A stretch of DNA of 64,000 bases from Streptomyces piniterrae (lineage in GTDB: Bacteria; Actinomycetota; Actinomycetes; Streptomycetales; Streptomycetaceae): positions 310,001 through 374,000 of the forward strand of contig NZ_SUMB01000006.1 of assembly GCF_005048155.1 (NCBI RefSeq), written 5' to 3'. Below are positions 15,928-25,267 of the stretch, in pieces. Position numbers and translations under genes: made by a program. Within the stretch, counting starts at the first letter, position 1. Every line of letters begins with the position of its first letter. The notes under the pieces are model-generated. The model was given only the letters and a program-made list of their open reading frames with translations, did no database searches and was not told where the DNA came from.

Positions 15928-18726
15928 TCAGAAGAGCGGCTGGTGCTGGGGCTTGCGCGGGCCGCGCCTTTCGGCCGCGCGGGCCTCGGTCTGGAGGTCG
16001 GACCAGGCACTGGCCAAGTTGTTGAACCGCTGCCCGCTCTCCGACCAACGGCGCCGGTCACAGATGCTGTAGAGGAGGTGAGCGAGATCGCGGATGGCAT
16101 CCTCGTCGAACTCCCCACGCTGACGGATCCCGGCGAGCAGCTCACCGGCTGGTCCTACACCGGACTGCGCACCCTTGCCCTCAAGGACACGGGACAGGTG
16201 CATGGCCGCCTCCCACACGGAGATACGGGCATCGGTTTCCGGGGCGTAGGACTCCGGCAGGTCGGCCGGGGCGACGAGCCACACCTTGCTGTCACCGGAC
16301 TGTGTGATGTGGGCGTCCTGGAGTCCCTTCACGGATACGTTGTACGCCTTCGCGAGCGTCTCCGCGTCCCCGAAGGCGCCCTTGTCCCACTGGAACTGCT
16401 CGAACCAGCGGATCGCCCACCGGGTGTCCTGGTCGAACTCGCCCTCCTGCTCGTTCAGTACGTCGGCGAGTACGTCGTTGATTAGCCCGAGCGCGGTACG
16501 TACGCGCATAGGGGAGCCGTCGGGTTCGGTGACCTTGGAGTACCGGGAGAACACCGCGATGCCGGGGCCGATCGCGGACTGGGGGAGGTCGACGGGGGCG
16601 AGGTTGCCCTCCTGCAACTTCCGAAGCTTGTCAGGGAGTTCATTGCGCAGGGCACGGAGGAAGCCTCGGCGGTCGGTGGAGCCGGCGGTGGCATGGCGGG
16701 GGCGGCAGGCCAAGACTACAGAGGAGGCGAGGGCATTGGAGCCGATGTCGCGGGAACGGCCGGCTCTCTCGGTACGGACCGGCCACGTGCCGGTGACTGA
16801 CCAGCCGGCCTCGATGAGCCCGCTGAGTAGGGTCTCCCAACCGGTCGAGGCCGTGCCGTCCTCGGCGTCTGTCTCCGCCTGCTTGAACGCGTAGTACACG
16901 GTCAGCGGGTAGTCCGGGTGGTGTCCCTCACGCATGTGCGTGAAGGTCTCGACGAAGCCTCGTTCGAAGTGTCGCTCGGCGGCCTCCGAGCTTCCGTTGT
17001 GGCGGTAGGGAGAGGCGACGAGCTCGGACTCCTTCGGAGTCAAGATCGTTCCCATGATCTCGGAGTAGACATCGCCGAGAGAACGACGGAGCCAGACGTA
17101 GAAGAAGTCGGATAGGTCGGCGTAGGGGACGTTGTCGTAGTAGGGGGGGTCGGTGTTGATGACGTAGTTGTCGTAAGGGCGGGTGGTGGCGTCGGCCTGC
17201 GCTACACAGCCAGCGTTGATTGTCGGCAACGCGTCGATCACTCGCCCGGCAGTAGCCACAGAAACTTGCAGGTCACCAGCAGCATCAGCAAAGGGGCTGA
17301 CCTCCACGAAGTCCCATGCCATGGGGATGGCCTGACGTGAAAAGAGATTCCGAGCTTGGTCGCGGCCGTTGGACCAGGTGACGATGGAGTTGTTCAGGTC
17401 CGCTGTCCTGCTGGACGCCAACGCGAGGTACAGCGCGACCGCCTTCCCATACTCGGCTGCCTCAGCCTGTTTCATGCCCGCGTCCCTTGCATCGTGCTCG
17501 ACCTTTTCGCGGGCCTCGCTGACCAGGTTGCTGAAGGTGGTCAGAGCAAGCAACTGCCGGTCAGTGAAGAGGGAAGCGTAAGTCTCAAGCCCGTAAAGAG
17601 GTGGCGAGAACGACCGAGGATTAACCGGCAACCTCTCCTGCAGTACGTTCGCCACTCCGCCAACGGCCGCTGCCCCCTCGTGCTCCTCCGTTGCCTGCAG
17701 ATAGATCCGCTGCTTCTTCCCCTCCGCCACCGTAGCCAGCAATCGCGCCCCCATCCGGCCAGCCACGCCTTCGGCCTTGATATACGCCTCGGTGGTCAGG
17801 TTCCCGCAGACCAGGCACGTGAACTTGGCCCCCCGCCCCTGCTTCGGCGGGTCGGGGGGCCCTTCAGGCCCATCGTGGATCTCGAACCGGATATCCCGGC
17901 CCTCAACCACGGGCTTGATCCATCGCGGCCTGTTTTTCTTCTTGGACAGCCACCAGGTGGTCACCAACGGCATCTCCACCCCACAAGCCGGGTCAGAACA
18001 AGTCACGGTCCGCGCCCAAAGCCAAGCAATGACCGGCGCCTCACTCCCGTCTTCCCGCTTGGCCTTTGGATAGTGAGAGCCGATCTTCGCGTACGCCTGC
18101 TCCCGCACCCACTTCCCGTACTGCCGCACATCCTCCGCGAGCCCGCTCGCCCCCCGCCAGCTCCCCTCGTGACGCAGCTCAGCAGTCGGAGACACCGGCT
18201 TGCGCCCCGCCCACTTCGGCGGGATCTCGATCAGTGCCTTGTTGATGACGACCGGGACGGGGTTCAAGTCACTCGCATGAGCCTGGAGCCCCAGCCGATT
18301 GGCCTCCAGCGGAATCGTGCCGCCCCCCGCGAACGGGTCGAGCACAGGCGGAAGAGGACCATCGCCATGCGACTCGGCGATCTTTTCCCGGACCTTGCGC
18401 ATGATCCGCTCATCGCGCGCGGCCTCCCAGGGAACCATCTCCTCGATGAGGTCGAACAGCTCCTGCCGCGCGGCCTTCTGCTCCTCCTCCCGCGGATACA
18501 GGTCGGGCCGCGCGGACGGATCGTCGACGAGCTGGGCAAAGAGCATCGCGCGGGCAGCTGTCAACGGCCGGCGGGCCCACCACATGTGCAGGGTCGACGG
18601 ATGCCCGTGCCGGATGGATTTCTCCCGCGCGGACTCCCGGTTGATCACCTCCAACGGGAGGGACACCTCGATGAGCTTGGTGCGGCGCTCCGGAGCCGAG
18701 GCCGTGTCTTCGGTTGCACCGCTCAC
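15928..18726 (-). CDS. DUF1156 DNA methyltransferase (adenine-type)
   Basis: The protein has 932 residues. Its ATG at 18726 overlaps the helicase stop by 4 bp, so translation is coupled. The N-terminus (TKLIEVSLPLEVINRESARE, then HPSTLHMWWARRPL) is the DUF1156 signature. Methyltransferase motif I is LDPFAGGGTIPLEA (about residues 129-142) and motif IV is DPPY (526-529), typical of N6-adenine or N4-cytosine methylation. Two Cys pairs (CSDPACG and CLVCG) between them probably bind zinc. The protein likely modifies host DNA so that the associated system tells self from phage. The target site cannot be read from sequence. Confidence 0.9.
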   Translation of the reverse strand: MSGATEDTASAPERRTKLIEVSLPLEVINRESAREKSIRHGHPSTLHMWWARRPLTAARAMLFAQLVDDPSARPDLYPREEEQKAARQELFDLIEEMVPWEAARDERIMRKVREKIAESHGDGPLPPVLDPFAGGGTIPLEANRLGLQAHASDLNPVPVVINKALIEIPPKWAGRKPVSPTAELRHEGSWRGASGLAEDVRQYGKWVREQAYAKIGSHYPKAKREDGSEAPVIAWLWARTVTCSDPACGVEMPLVTTWWLSKKKNRPRWIKPVVEGRDIRFEIHDGPEGPPDPPKQGRGAKFTCLVCGNLTTEAYIKAEGVAGRMGARLLATVAEGKKQRIYLQATEEHEGAAAVGGVANVLQERLPVNPRSFSPPLYGLETYASLFTDRQLLALTTFSNLVSEAREKVEHDARDAGMKQAEAAEYGKAVALYLALASSRTADLNNSIVTWSNGRDQARNLFSRQAIPMAWDFVEVSPFADAAGDLQVSVATAGRVIDALPTINAGCVAQADATTRPYDNYVINTDPPYYDNVPYADLSDFFYVWLRRSLGDVYSEIMGTILTPKESELVASPYRHNGSSEAAERHFERGFVETFTHMREGHHPDYPLTVYYAFKQAETDAEDGTASTGWETLLSGLIEAGWSVTGTWPVRTERAGRSRDIGSNALASSVVLACRPRHATAGSTDRRGFLRALRNELPDKLRKLQEGNLAPVDLPQSAIGPGIAVFSRYSKVTEPDGSPMRVRTALGLINDVLADVLNEQEGEFDQDTRWAIRWFEQFQWDKGAFGDAETLAKAYNVSVKGLQDAHITQSGDSKVWLVAPADLPESYAPETDARISVWEAAMHLSRVLEGKGAQSGVGPAGELLAGIRQRGEFDEDAIRDLAHLLYSICDRRRWSESGQRFNNLASAWSDLQTEARAAERRGPRKPQHQPLF

Positions 18727-21700
18727 TGCGGGGTTCCTCCCTTGTTCCAGGCGTCCTGCCAGGACAGCAGGAGCCCTTCGGTCTTCAGATCGCCGAAGTC
18801 GGTGTCGGCGAAGGCGTCGGTGAGGTATCGGATCTCGTCGTGTTCCGGGCCACGCGGGCTGACGGAGACCAGGGCAAGACGGTGGTGTTCGCCCCGGTTC
18901 TTGGCGACGAGGACCTCGTTGCGGCTGACATAGAAGTGTTCCGCTCCCTCCCGGCGGCCCTTGACCTCGATGTGCACGAGGTGACCGTCAAGACTAAGCG
19001 ATCGGACGTCGTAGCCGGGATTGTTGTGGGCCATCTCCTCGGGGACGCGGCCCAGGCGGCGCTCGGCGCCGAGGACGGCGGCGACGGCACGGTGGTCGGT
19101 CTCGTAGCCGTCGGCTGCGAGCAGGGCGTCCAGTACGGCCCTCTCCGCCGGGGTCTCGGCGGGGCCGAGGTGCCGGACCAGCCAGCCGACCGGGACGACG
19201 AGCGCGCACCCGGCGACGACGGGCGGCCGGGCCTGGAGAGCCTGGTCCCTGTCGAGCGCTGTGAGGCGCTGCTCACGGCGCTGTTCGAGATCTTCGGCCC
19301 AGGAGCGGGCGATCTCGGGGCGGTGGCGGACCTTCTTGCCTTCGGCCTGATCAAGTTCGAGTTTCCCGGCCTGGGCGTACCAGAAGCTGATCTCCTGGCG
19401 CAGGCGCTGCTCGACCTGGGCGCGGGTGCGCTCAATGACGGGCAGGAGGCGGTCCCTGGTGCGGGTGAGGTGCTGGGGTACCGCCTCCCGCACAGCCCAT
19501 TCCATGGCGCGGGCGGGGCCGCCGTCGCGCAGCCAGTCCTCCTTGAGCAGGATCGTAGCCGCCTCGGCCTCCCGCGGGGTGGGCGGGCGATAGTCGAGAT
19601 AGGGCGCGGGGCCGGCGTCGTGGGCCGCGCCGTCTGGGTGGAGTTCCACGAACGCAAAGGAACGGTCGACCGAGCGGCCGTGCCCGTCAACGACATCCTG
19701 GACCAGCGCCGTCAGCAGTCGGGGGCGGGGGCCCGTATCGGAGGCGTCAATGAGGACCGTGCCCCGGGTGAGCAGGTCGCCGTGGCGGTGGACCGTCTCC
19801 TCCAGTACGGCGTCGAAGAGCGGGTGCCCGGGGGCGATCAGGTCGGCGCGGGCGGCGCCGGGGAGAGTCACGCGGTCGCGGTCGAAGCACACCCGCTCAT
19901 AGCGGCGCTGCACGACTCCGCCGAGGCCGTGCCCGAAGCGGCCTGTGTCGCGTAGCACGGCGGGGATGTGGGTGATCTCGTACCGGCCGTTCTCCCTGGC
20001 CTTGAGATGGCCGCCGAGGCGGTCGAAGGCGTCGCGGAAGAAGGCCCGTACGTAGTGCGGGTGCAGCCGCTTGGCCTGGGCCTCCTCCATCCGCAGCCGG
20101 ACCTCTTGGACGTCTTCCAGGCCCATCATGTGGGCGTCGAGCGCCAATCCCTTGATCAGCTCGACGGCACGTTCGCCGACCCGGGCGTCAATGACCTGGT
20201 CGAGGCGGCTCTTGACCTTGGGCTGATCGCCGTAGCGGATGGCCTGGAGGAGCAGGCCGCGCAGGGGTTCGCCCTCGAAGAGTTCGCCCAGGACGTTGTA
20301 GACCTTGCCCTCGTACGCCTTCGACTGCTGGTCGATCTTGTCGAGGAGCCGTTGGAAGACCTGGCCCTCGCGGGTGTCGGCAGCGACCAGGTTCCACAGG
20401 TGGCAGACCTCGGTCTGGCCGATGCGGTGGATGCGGCCGAAGCGCTGCTCGATGCGGTTGGGGTTCCACGGCAGGTCGTAGTTGACCATGAGGTGCGCAC
20501 GCTGGAGGTTCAGGCCCTCGCCGGCGGCGTCGGTGGCAACGAGGACTCGGACCTCGGGGTCCTGGTTGAAGGCGTCCCGGATGTCCCTGCGGTGCGGGCG
20601 CGGGGTGCCACCGTGGATGGCCACGACCGCCTCCGGGCGGCCGATCAGGTTCCGGATACGGCGGCACAGGTAGTCGAGGGTGTCGCGGTGCTCGGTGAAG
20701 ACGATCAGCTTGCGCGGGAGCCCTTTCTCGTCCCGGAGCAGCGGATCGTCCTGAAGGAGACCCGACAGCTCCCGCCATTTGCGGTCGTCACCGGAGGCCA
20801 GTACCCGCCCGGCGAGCCGCTCCAGCTCGCACAGCGCGGCGATCTCCAGCTCCAGCTCCTTCACTGTGCGGGCGGCGGTCGCGGCGTCGACGACCTGTTC
20901 CTCCAGCTCCTCCAGCTCACCGCCGGTCAGGTCGTCCAACTCGTCTTCGACGGGGACTGACGGGACGGGCGCGGGGGCTCCGGCGGGGGGCAAGGGGGGC
21001 TCGGAGAGCATCTCCTGGCGACGGGCCTGGAGCCTCAGCCGCCTGCGCTCCAGGGAACGGTGGATCGCCGCCGGACTGGAGGCAAGGCGGCGCTGGAGGA
21101 CGGTGAGCGCGAAACCGACCTGGTTGCCGCGCCTGCCGTCCAGCCGCTCTGCCCGGTTCATCTCCTGGCGGACGTACTCGGTGACCTGCTCGTATAGCTC
21201 CTGCTCGGTGGGCGAGAGGGCGTAGGGAACTGTGTAGGCGCGGCGCTCGGGGAAGAGCCTCTTGCCGTCGAAGGTGAGCAGGTCCTCCTTGATCATGCGG
21301 CGCATCAGCCCGGAGACGTCATGCCGATGGATGCCCGCCCGGTACCGGCCGCTGAACCGGTCACTGTCCAGCAGTGTCATGAACAGCTGGAAGTCCTCCT
21401 CCTTGCCCGCGTGCGGGGTGGCGGTCATCAGCAGCATGTGCCGGGTGAGCCGGCCGAGGAGGCGGCCCAGCTCGTAGCGCTTGGTGGTCTTCAGCTCCGT
21501 ACCGAAGTAACTGGCGCTCATCCGGTGTGCCTCGTCGACGACGACTAGATCCCAGCCGCTCTCTCCGAGTAGCCGCTGCAGGTCCTCGGAACGGGCCAGG
21601 GCATCCATGCGCGCGATGAGCCTCGGATGCCGGTCGAAGACGTTCCCGTCGATCGTGGCGTCGGTCAGCTGCCGGGTGAGCAGGGTGAAGTCCAGTCCGA

Positions 21701-22241
21701 ACTTCTCCAGCAGCTCGTCCTGCCACTGCTCGACCAGCCCGCCGGGCGTGACGATCAGGCAGCGCTCCAGGTCGCCGCGGAGCGCCAGCTCCTTGATGTA
21801 GAGCCCGGCCATGATCGTCTTACCGGCGCCGGGGTCGTCGGCGAGGAGGAAACGCAGTGGGGTGCGCGGCAGCAGCTCGTTGTAGACGGCCTGGATCTGG
21901 TGGGGCAGCGGGTCGAGGAGGCTGGTGGACACGGCGAGCATGGCATCACCGCGCGCCGCCATCCGGATCCGCAGCGCCTCGGCCGCCAGCCGGAACAGCC
22001 CGGGGTCCGCGTCGAAGCCGCCGCCTGCCGCTATGGGTGCCGCCTCGGCCAGCCGGTCGACGTCGTCCTCGTAGAGGATCCGCTCCTCCACGATGCCGTC
22101 GGGACGGCGGTACGTTACCTGCGCAGCCGTCGGACCGAACATCCGCACAGCGACGACCGTGACGACACTTTCGGTGACGATGCCTGACACGGCATGCCCT
22201 GCCGCCAGATCGCCGAGGCGGAGCCGGCTCCGCTTAGGCAT
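18723..22241 (-). CDS. SNF2-family helicase with C-terminal DUF3883-like domain
   Basis: The protein has 1172 residues from ATG 22241, preceded by a GAGGGG site. Motifs: Walker A DDPGAGKT (Lys141), DEAH at 236-239, motif III LLMTATPHAG, then the C-terminal helicase half with DRKLIVFTEHRDTLDYL-type residues and LPWNPNRIEQRFGRIHRIGQ, the SNF2/RapA-like motif VI. The last 130 residues (YDVRSLSLDGHLVHIEVKGR) form a DUF3883-like domain whose E-x-K suits a PD-(D/E)xK nuclease fold. It is the first gene of the island operon. Helicases of this group accompany DUF1156 and DUF499 proteins and resemble the DISARM helicase in layout. Confidence 0.9.
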   Translation of the reverse strand: MPKRSRLRLGDLAAGHAVSGIVTESVVTVVAVRMFGPTAAQVTYRRPDGIVEERILYEDDVDRLAEAAPIAAGGGFDADPGLFRLAAEALRIRMAARGDAMLAVSTSLLDPLPHQIQAVYNELLPRTPLRFLLADDPGAGKTIMAGLYIKELALRGDLERCLIVTPGGLVEQWQDELLEKFGLDFTLLTRQLTDATIDGNVFDRHPRLIARMDALARSEDLQRLLGESGWDLVVVDEAHRMSASYFGTELKTTKRYELGRLLGRLTRHMLLMTATPHAGKEEDFQLFMTLLDSDRFSGRYRAGIHRHDVSGLMRRMIKEDLLTFDGKRLFPERRAYTVPYALSPTEQELYEQVTEYVRQEMNRAERLDGRRGNQVGFALTVLQRRLASSPAAIHRSLERRRLRLQARRQEMLSEPPLPPAGAPAPVPSVPVEDELDDLTGGELEELEEQVVDAATAARTVKELELEIAALCELERLAGRVLASGDDRKWRELSGLLQDDPLLRDEKGLPRKLIVFTEHRDTLDYLCRRIRNLIGRPEAVVAIHGGTPRPHRRDIRDAFNQDPEVRVLVATDAAGEGLNLQRAHLMVNYDLPWNPNRIEQRFGRIHRIGQTEVCHLWNLVAADTREGQVFQRLLDKIDQQSKAYEGKVYNVLGELFEGEPLRGLLLQAIRYGDQPKVKSRLDQVIDARVGERAVELIKGLALDAHMMGLEDVQEVRLRMEEAQAKRLHPHYVRAFFRDAFDRLGGHLKARENGRYEITHIPAVLRDTGRFGHGLGGVVQRRYERVCFDRDRVTLPGAARADLIAPGHPLFDAVLEETVHRHGDLLTRGTVLIDASDTGPRPRLLTALVQDVVDGHGRSVDRSFAFVELHPDGAAHDAGPAPYLDYRPPTPREAEAATILLKEDWLRDGGPARAMEWAVREAVPQHLTRTRDRLLPVIERTRAQVEQRLRQEISFWYAQAGKLELDQAEGKKVRHRPEIARSWAEDLEQRREQRLTALDRDQALQARPPVVAGCALVVPVGWLVRHLGPAETPAERAVLDALLAADGYETDHRAVAAVLGAERRLGRVPEEMAHNNPGYDVRSLSLDGHLVHIEVKGRREGAEHFYVSRNEVLVAKNRGEHHRLALVSVSPRGPEHDEIRYLTDAFADTDFGDLKTEGLLLSWQDAWNKGGTPQ

Positions 22242-22399
22242 CTTTTGCTTTCCCCTCGGTTCCGCTGGCGAAGGTGGCCCTTCCTTGGCGTCAATGATGC
22301 CGTACCGAAAACGAGGGGCTCACGGGGTGACGGGTGACCCGGTGGCCACACAGCTTGGCCATGTCGTCGACATCCGAGGTCGCATGGCGCTGCTGCCAT

Positions 22400-22640
22400 G
22401 GGGCAGCCTGAGCCAACGGCTGCGTCGATGGCGTACTTGTGACCGTGCAGTTCACCATCTCCATGCCAAGCGGACGCACCTCCGCGAGCAGAGCCACCAC
22501 CGTCTCATCATCGCCGAGCCGCTTGGACAGCCCCTCGCCGTCGTGGGCGAGCGTTCCCTCGTGAATCGGCTTGCGGCGGGCCACCGTTCCCCAGCGAGCA
22601 CATCGTCGATAACCTGCCGCGCCTGCTGCCCGCCCGCTGG
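22400..22640 (-). pseudogene. Possible IS110-type transposase fragment
   Basis: A minus-strand frame reads EGLSKRLGDDETVVALLAEV. This follows the N-terminal pattern of IS110 transposases (D-G-x-x-L-S-x-R-x-x-(N/D)DE ...). The match covers roughly 45 residues, and flanking sequence shows no continuing domain, DEDD residues or terminal repeats. The call rests on memory of the family only. Confidence 0.35.
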
Positions 22641-22702
22641 GGAAGACCGTGCCCACCGTGAGCACCGGCGCGCGCCGCCATCACTGGCCTCCGCAGGAGT
22701 TT

Positions 22703-22722
22703 GTCAGCACCATCGTGCTGAC
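22703..22722. terminator. Short perfect hairpin
   Basis: Arms GTCAGCAC and GTGCTGAC flank a CATC loop. The site lies in the decayed part of the island between the IS-like fragment and an HTH fragment. It could be a terminator or a remnant of a mobile-element end. Confidence 0.45.
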
Positions 22723-22859
22723 ACCGCAGAACGGAAAACCGGCATAAAAAGACCCCTCCAGCCATGTTCCCGTAGGTCGGAGTGAAGTGCGCGTAGATGC
22801 GACCCCGGAGCCGCGTACGTCCAGGCGTGCGTGCGAGCGACAAGCGTGTCGCCGCCGTC

Positions 22860-23040
22860 GGCCGGACCTAGCGATTTCGGGCGGTGGGGCAGTGCCGCGG
22901 AGCCCCGGCCAGACCTGGAAACCGAGAGCGAGTCTCAGCCGGGCGAGGGTGCCGAGGTCGGGCAGCACCCTGCCGCTGATAGCGCGACTGGTGGTGGAGT
23001 GCGTGATCCCCGTTGCCTCGGCCAGGGCCGTAGGTGCTGC
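22860..23040 (-). pseudogene. XRE-type helix-turn-helix regulator fragment
   Basis: The minus-strand frame reads ALAEATGITHSTTSRAISGR followed by VLPDLGTLARLRLALG. This is the second half of a Cro/CI-type HTH (recognition helix THSTTSRAISG). The likely start (SRNLERAL, near 23060) is in another frame, and no stop-bounded complete gene can be built. It may be a broken immunity-type regulator of the island. Confidence 0.45.
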
Positions 23041-23129
23041 CTGTCGAAGTTTAGGGCCCGCTCAAGATTGCGGGACAATCCCCGACCGTAGTGTCCACTG
23101 GCTGTATGTACTCAGCTGGCTGTCTGTAC

Positions 23130-24480
23130 TCAGCCCCAAGCGGCGAGAAGCTCTTCGGGAGTGAGGTTGGTGACCCCTGTTGCTGTGCAGCCGTTGCGGG
23201 CGACTGCGAGGAGAGGGGTGCCGTCGTCGGCGCCGGGAAGTTGTGAGCGGTGGGTGATGAGGCGGGAGCGGCCGCGGTGGTCGAAGGGCTTGTTCTCCAG
23301 CCACTTGATGGATCCCACGAAGGTGATCTTCTTAGCGACGGGGGCGCGGTCGGCCCCGATGAGGTCGATCTCCGGATCGTTGGTGCGGGTCCAGTAGCCG
23401 CCGATCACTTGGGTGTTCTCGGGGAGTCGGTCGTCGCTCAGGCGTCATAGGGCTTCCCGGATGACGGGCTCGATGGCGCGCCCGCGCCAGGAGGTCCAGC
23501 TCATGCGGATGGTGTCGAGAACGCGATCGCCGCGGCCGCGTTCGACGGCGGGGATGCCGGGGCCGATGAAGGAGAGCCAGAAGCGTAGGTAGGGGTCGTC
23601 GATGCGGTATCGGGTCTCGCGGCTTGGTTTGGTAGACAGGGGAAGCTCCGCAGCGACCATGCGGCGCGTGGTGAGTAGTTCCAGGGAGCGCTTCACCGAG
23701 CCCGGGTGGAGGCCGCCGGCGGCCCGACCGATGAGAGTGAAAGTGCGTTCGCCGTGGCCGATGGCCCCGAGGACGGTGCGGGCTTGTGCTTCGGTGGGGA
23801 ACTCGGTGGCCAGGGTGTGTTCGCCGCTGACGAGCAGCGCGGATGTGGGGCGGGCGAGGGCTTGTTCGAGGTAGTCCCATGGTCCGGCGCCGTGGGGCCA
23901 TTCCTCCAGGACCAGGGGGAGACCGCCGGTGATGAGGGTGGGCGTCGAAGGCGTCAGCCGCGGTGAGGTCGAGCATGGTCGCGACGTCGCGAGGGTTGAG
24001 CGGAGGAACCACCATCTCGGTGCCGCGCTGTTAGAAGGGGCGTCCGTAGGTATTGGGCTGTTCCATCATGGCGACGTCCGAGCCGATGAGAATCAGCAGG
24101 ACCGGCAGCTTGGTCAGGGTCCGGTCGAAGGCCTTTTGCAGGGCTCCCTCAAAGCTGGGGTCCTCACGTACGAGGTAGGGCATCTCGTCCAGTACCACGG
24201 CGCTGGGGGTATCGGTGGGGGCTGTGGCGAGCAGGTGCAGCGCCGCGTCCCAGCTCTGCGAGAAAAGCGGTCGGCGTCGGGCAGGGCGGAGGTGGCCAGT
24301 TCGGCGGCGAAGCCCGCCAGGTCCTCGTCGCGGGAGCCGCCGATGGCGGTGAAGAAGACGTGCGGGATCTCTGCCTGTTCCAGGAACTCTTCCACTAGGC
24401 GGGATTTGCCGACCCGTCGGCGCCCGCGGATCAGGATGGCGTCCTGTCGCCAAGTCCGTGGCTTGTTCGATTTTGGAGCT
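23130..24480 (-). pseudogene. AAA ATPase (ATPase_2/DUF234-like), frameshifted
   Basis: The gene can be read only by changing frames: QDAILIRGRRRVGKSRLVEE (Walker A) near 24430, then AVVLDEMPYLVREDPSFEG (Walker B) to 24031, then MVVPPLNPRDVATMLDLTAA, then LITGGLPLVLEEWPHG and YRIDDPYLRFWLSFIGPG to a stop at 23445, then GGYWTRTNDPEIDLIGADRA to 23130. At least four frameshifts or stops interrupt it. Intact relatives are archaeal-type ATPases with a C-terminal nuclease-like DUF234 domain. The N-terminus is cut short near the tRNA. Confidence 0.8.
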
Positions 24481-24600
24481 GGTGGTCCGGCTTCATGATC
24501 GTGTGGGGATGTGGACTCGGTGCAGGGTTCGATGGCGAAAATGGCCCCCCGTTCGAACAAACGAGGGGCCATATTCATGCTCTGACCTGCGGTGCAGTCA

Positions 24601-24644
24601 GTGCCCCCGGCAGGATTCGAACCTGCGACACCCGCTTTAGGAGA
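24601..24644. repeat. Attachment site copy inside tRNA-Arg
   Basis: This is a 44-bp perfect direct repeat of 9671-9714. The island restores the 3' part of the tRNA, so the gene stays functional after integration. Confidence 0.9.
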
Positions 24645-24674
24645 GCGGTGCTCTATCCCCTGAGCTACGGAGGC
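24602..24674 (-). tRNA. tRNA-Arg (anticodon CCT)
   Basis: The reverse complement folds into a full cloverleaf of 73 nt. The acceptor arm pairs GCCTCCG with CGGGGGC, the anticodon loop is CTCCTAA (anticodon CCT, reading AGG) and the T-arm carries GGTTCGAATCC. The discriminator base is A, and the CCA end is not encoded. Its 3' part is the island attachment site. Confidence 0.95.
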
Positions 24675-25168
24675 GGGGATCTGTCGGGAGTGTCTGAAAT
24701 TATCTGGGCGGTGCCAGATGGCATCAGGGCTGATTCCCGTGCATCCAGGATGCGGGACCGCGGTCTCGCACCCGGGACAGTGTAGCGGGTGGCCTCCCTC
24801 GGAGGGTGGTGATCCCTCCAGGCGCGGCTGGGCCGGGTGGAGTGGCGGGGCGGCTGGTCGTCGTGGGCCGGGGGGCGGCCCTGGTGGTGGTGGGGGGGCG
24901 GGACGGGAGGGATTTCGCCTCGGCGGCCTGGCGGAATTCTTTTGTTCGTGTGCCGGATGCTGTTTGCGGGCGGGGTTTTTTCTGATGTGCGGTGGTGGTG
25001 GGGTGGCGTTTTTCGGCCTTGGTGTGGATGGCGTGGCAGGGGTCCGTGCTGGACGGGTCGGGGGCGGCCGGGTGTCGCGGGTCGCGCGCTTCGCCGTGAG
25101 TATGTGTGTATGTGTGTGGGGGGGCGGGACGGAATTCCCGGGAAATGGAACCGTAATCGGAATTCCGC
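24675..25168. other. Gene-free G-rich region between tRNA and cluster
   Basis: No convincing gene is seen on either strand. The region holds long G-runs on the plus strand and an alternating TATGTGTGTATGTGTGTG stretch followed by seven G near 25098-25125. Long open frames here are composition artefacts rich in Pro, Thr and His. Confidence 0.5.
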
Positions 25169-25186
25169 TTGAGGCGGGGTCGAAGT
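25169..25186 (+). promoter_or_regulatory. SARP-type heptamer pair upstream of methyltransferase
   Basis: TTGAGGC (25169-25175) and TCGAAGT (25180-25186) start 11 bp apart. The block from 25150 to about 25255 is closely similar to the block 63550-63650 upstream of the P450 gene. Confidence 0.6.
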
Positions 25187-25267
25187 GGGCTGGACCAGGG
25201 TGGGAGTTCCCGTTTTCTTGTGGCTGAATGATTCCTGGAAAGTCGCCGAATGGGGGGAAGGGCTCGG

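Larger units (their letters stand above)
9671..24674. mobile_element. Genomic island integrated in tRNA-Arg(CCT), carrying a candidate defence locus
   Basis: The ends are defined by a 44-bp perfect direct repeat (9671-9714 and 24601-24644) that equals the 3' part of the intact tRNA-Arg(CCT) at 24602-24674. A tyrosine-recombinase remnant sits directly inside the left repeat, where an integrase is expected. The cargo is a minus-strand series of five intact genes (10774-22241) plus decayed genes at both ends. No conjugation or replication genes are seen, so mobility has probably been lost. Confidence 0.85.

Noticed and set aside
25098..25125. Alternating TG stretch as a regulatory Z-DNA element
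   Set aside because: Short, in a gene-free G-rich gap, with no evidence of function beyond composition.
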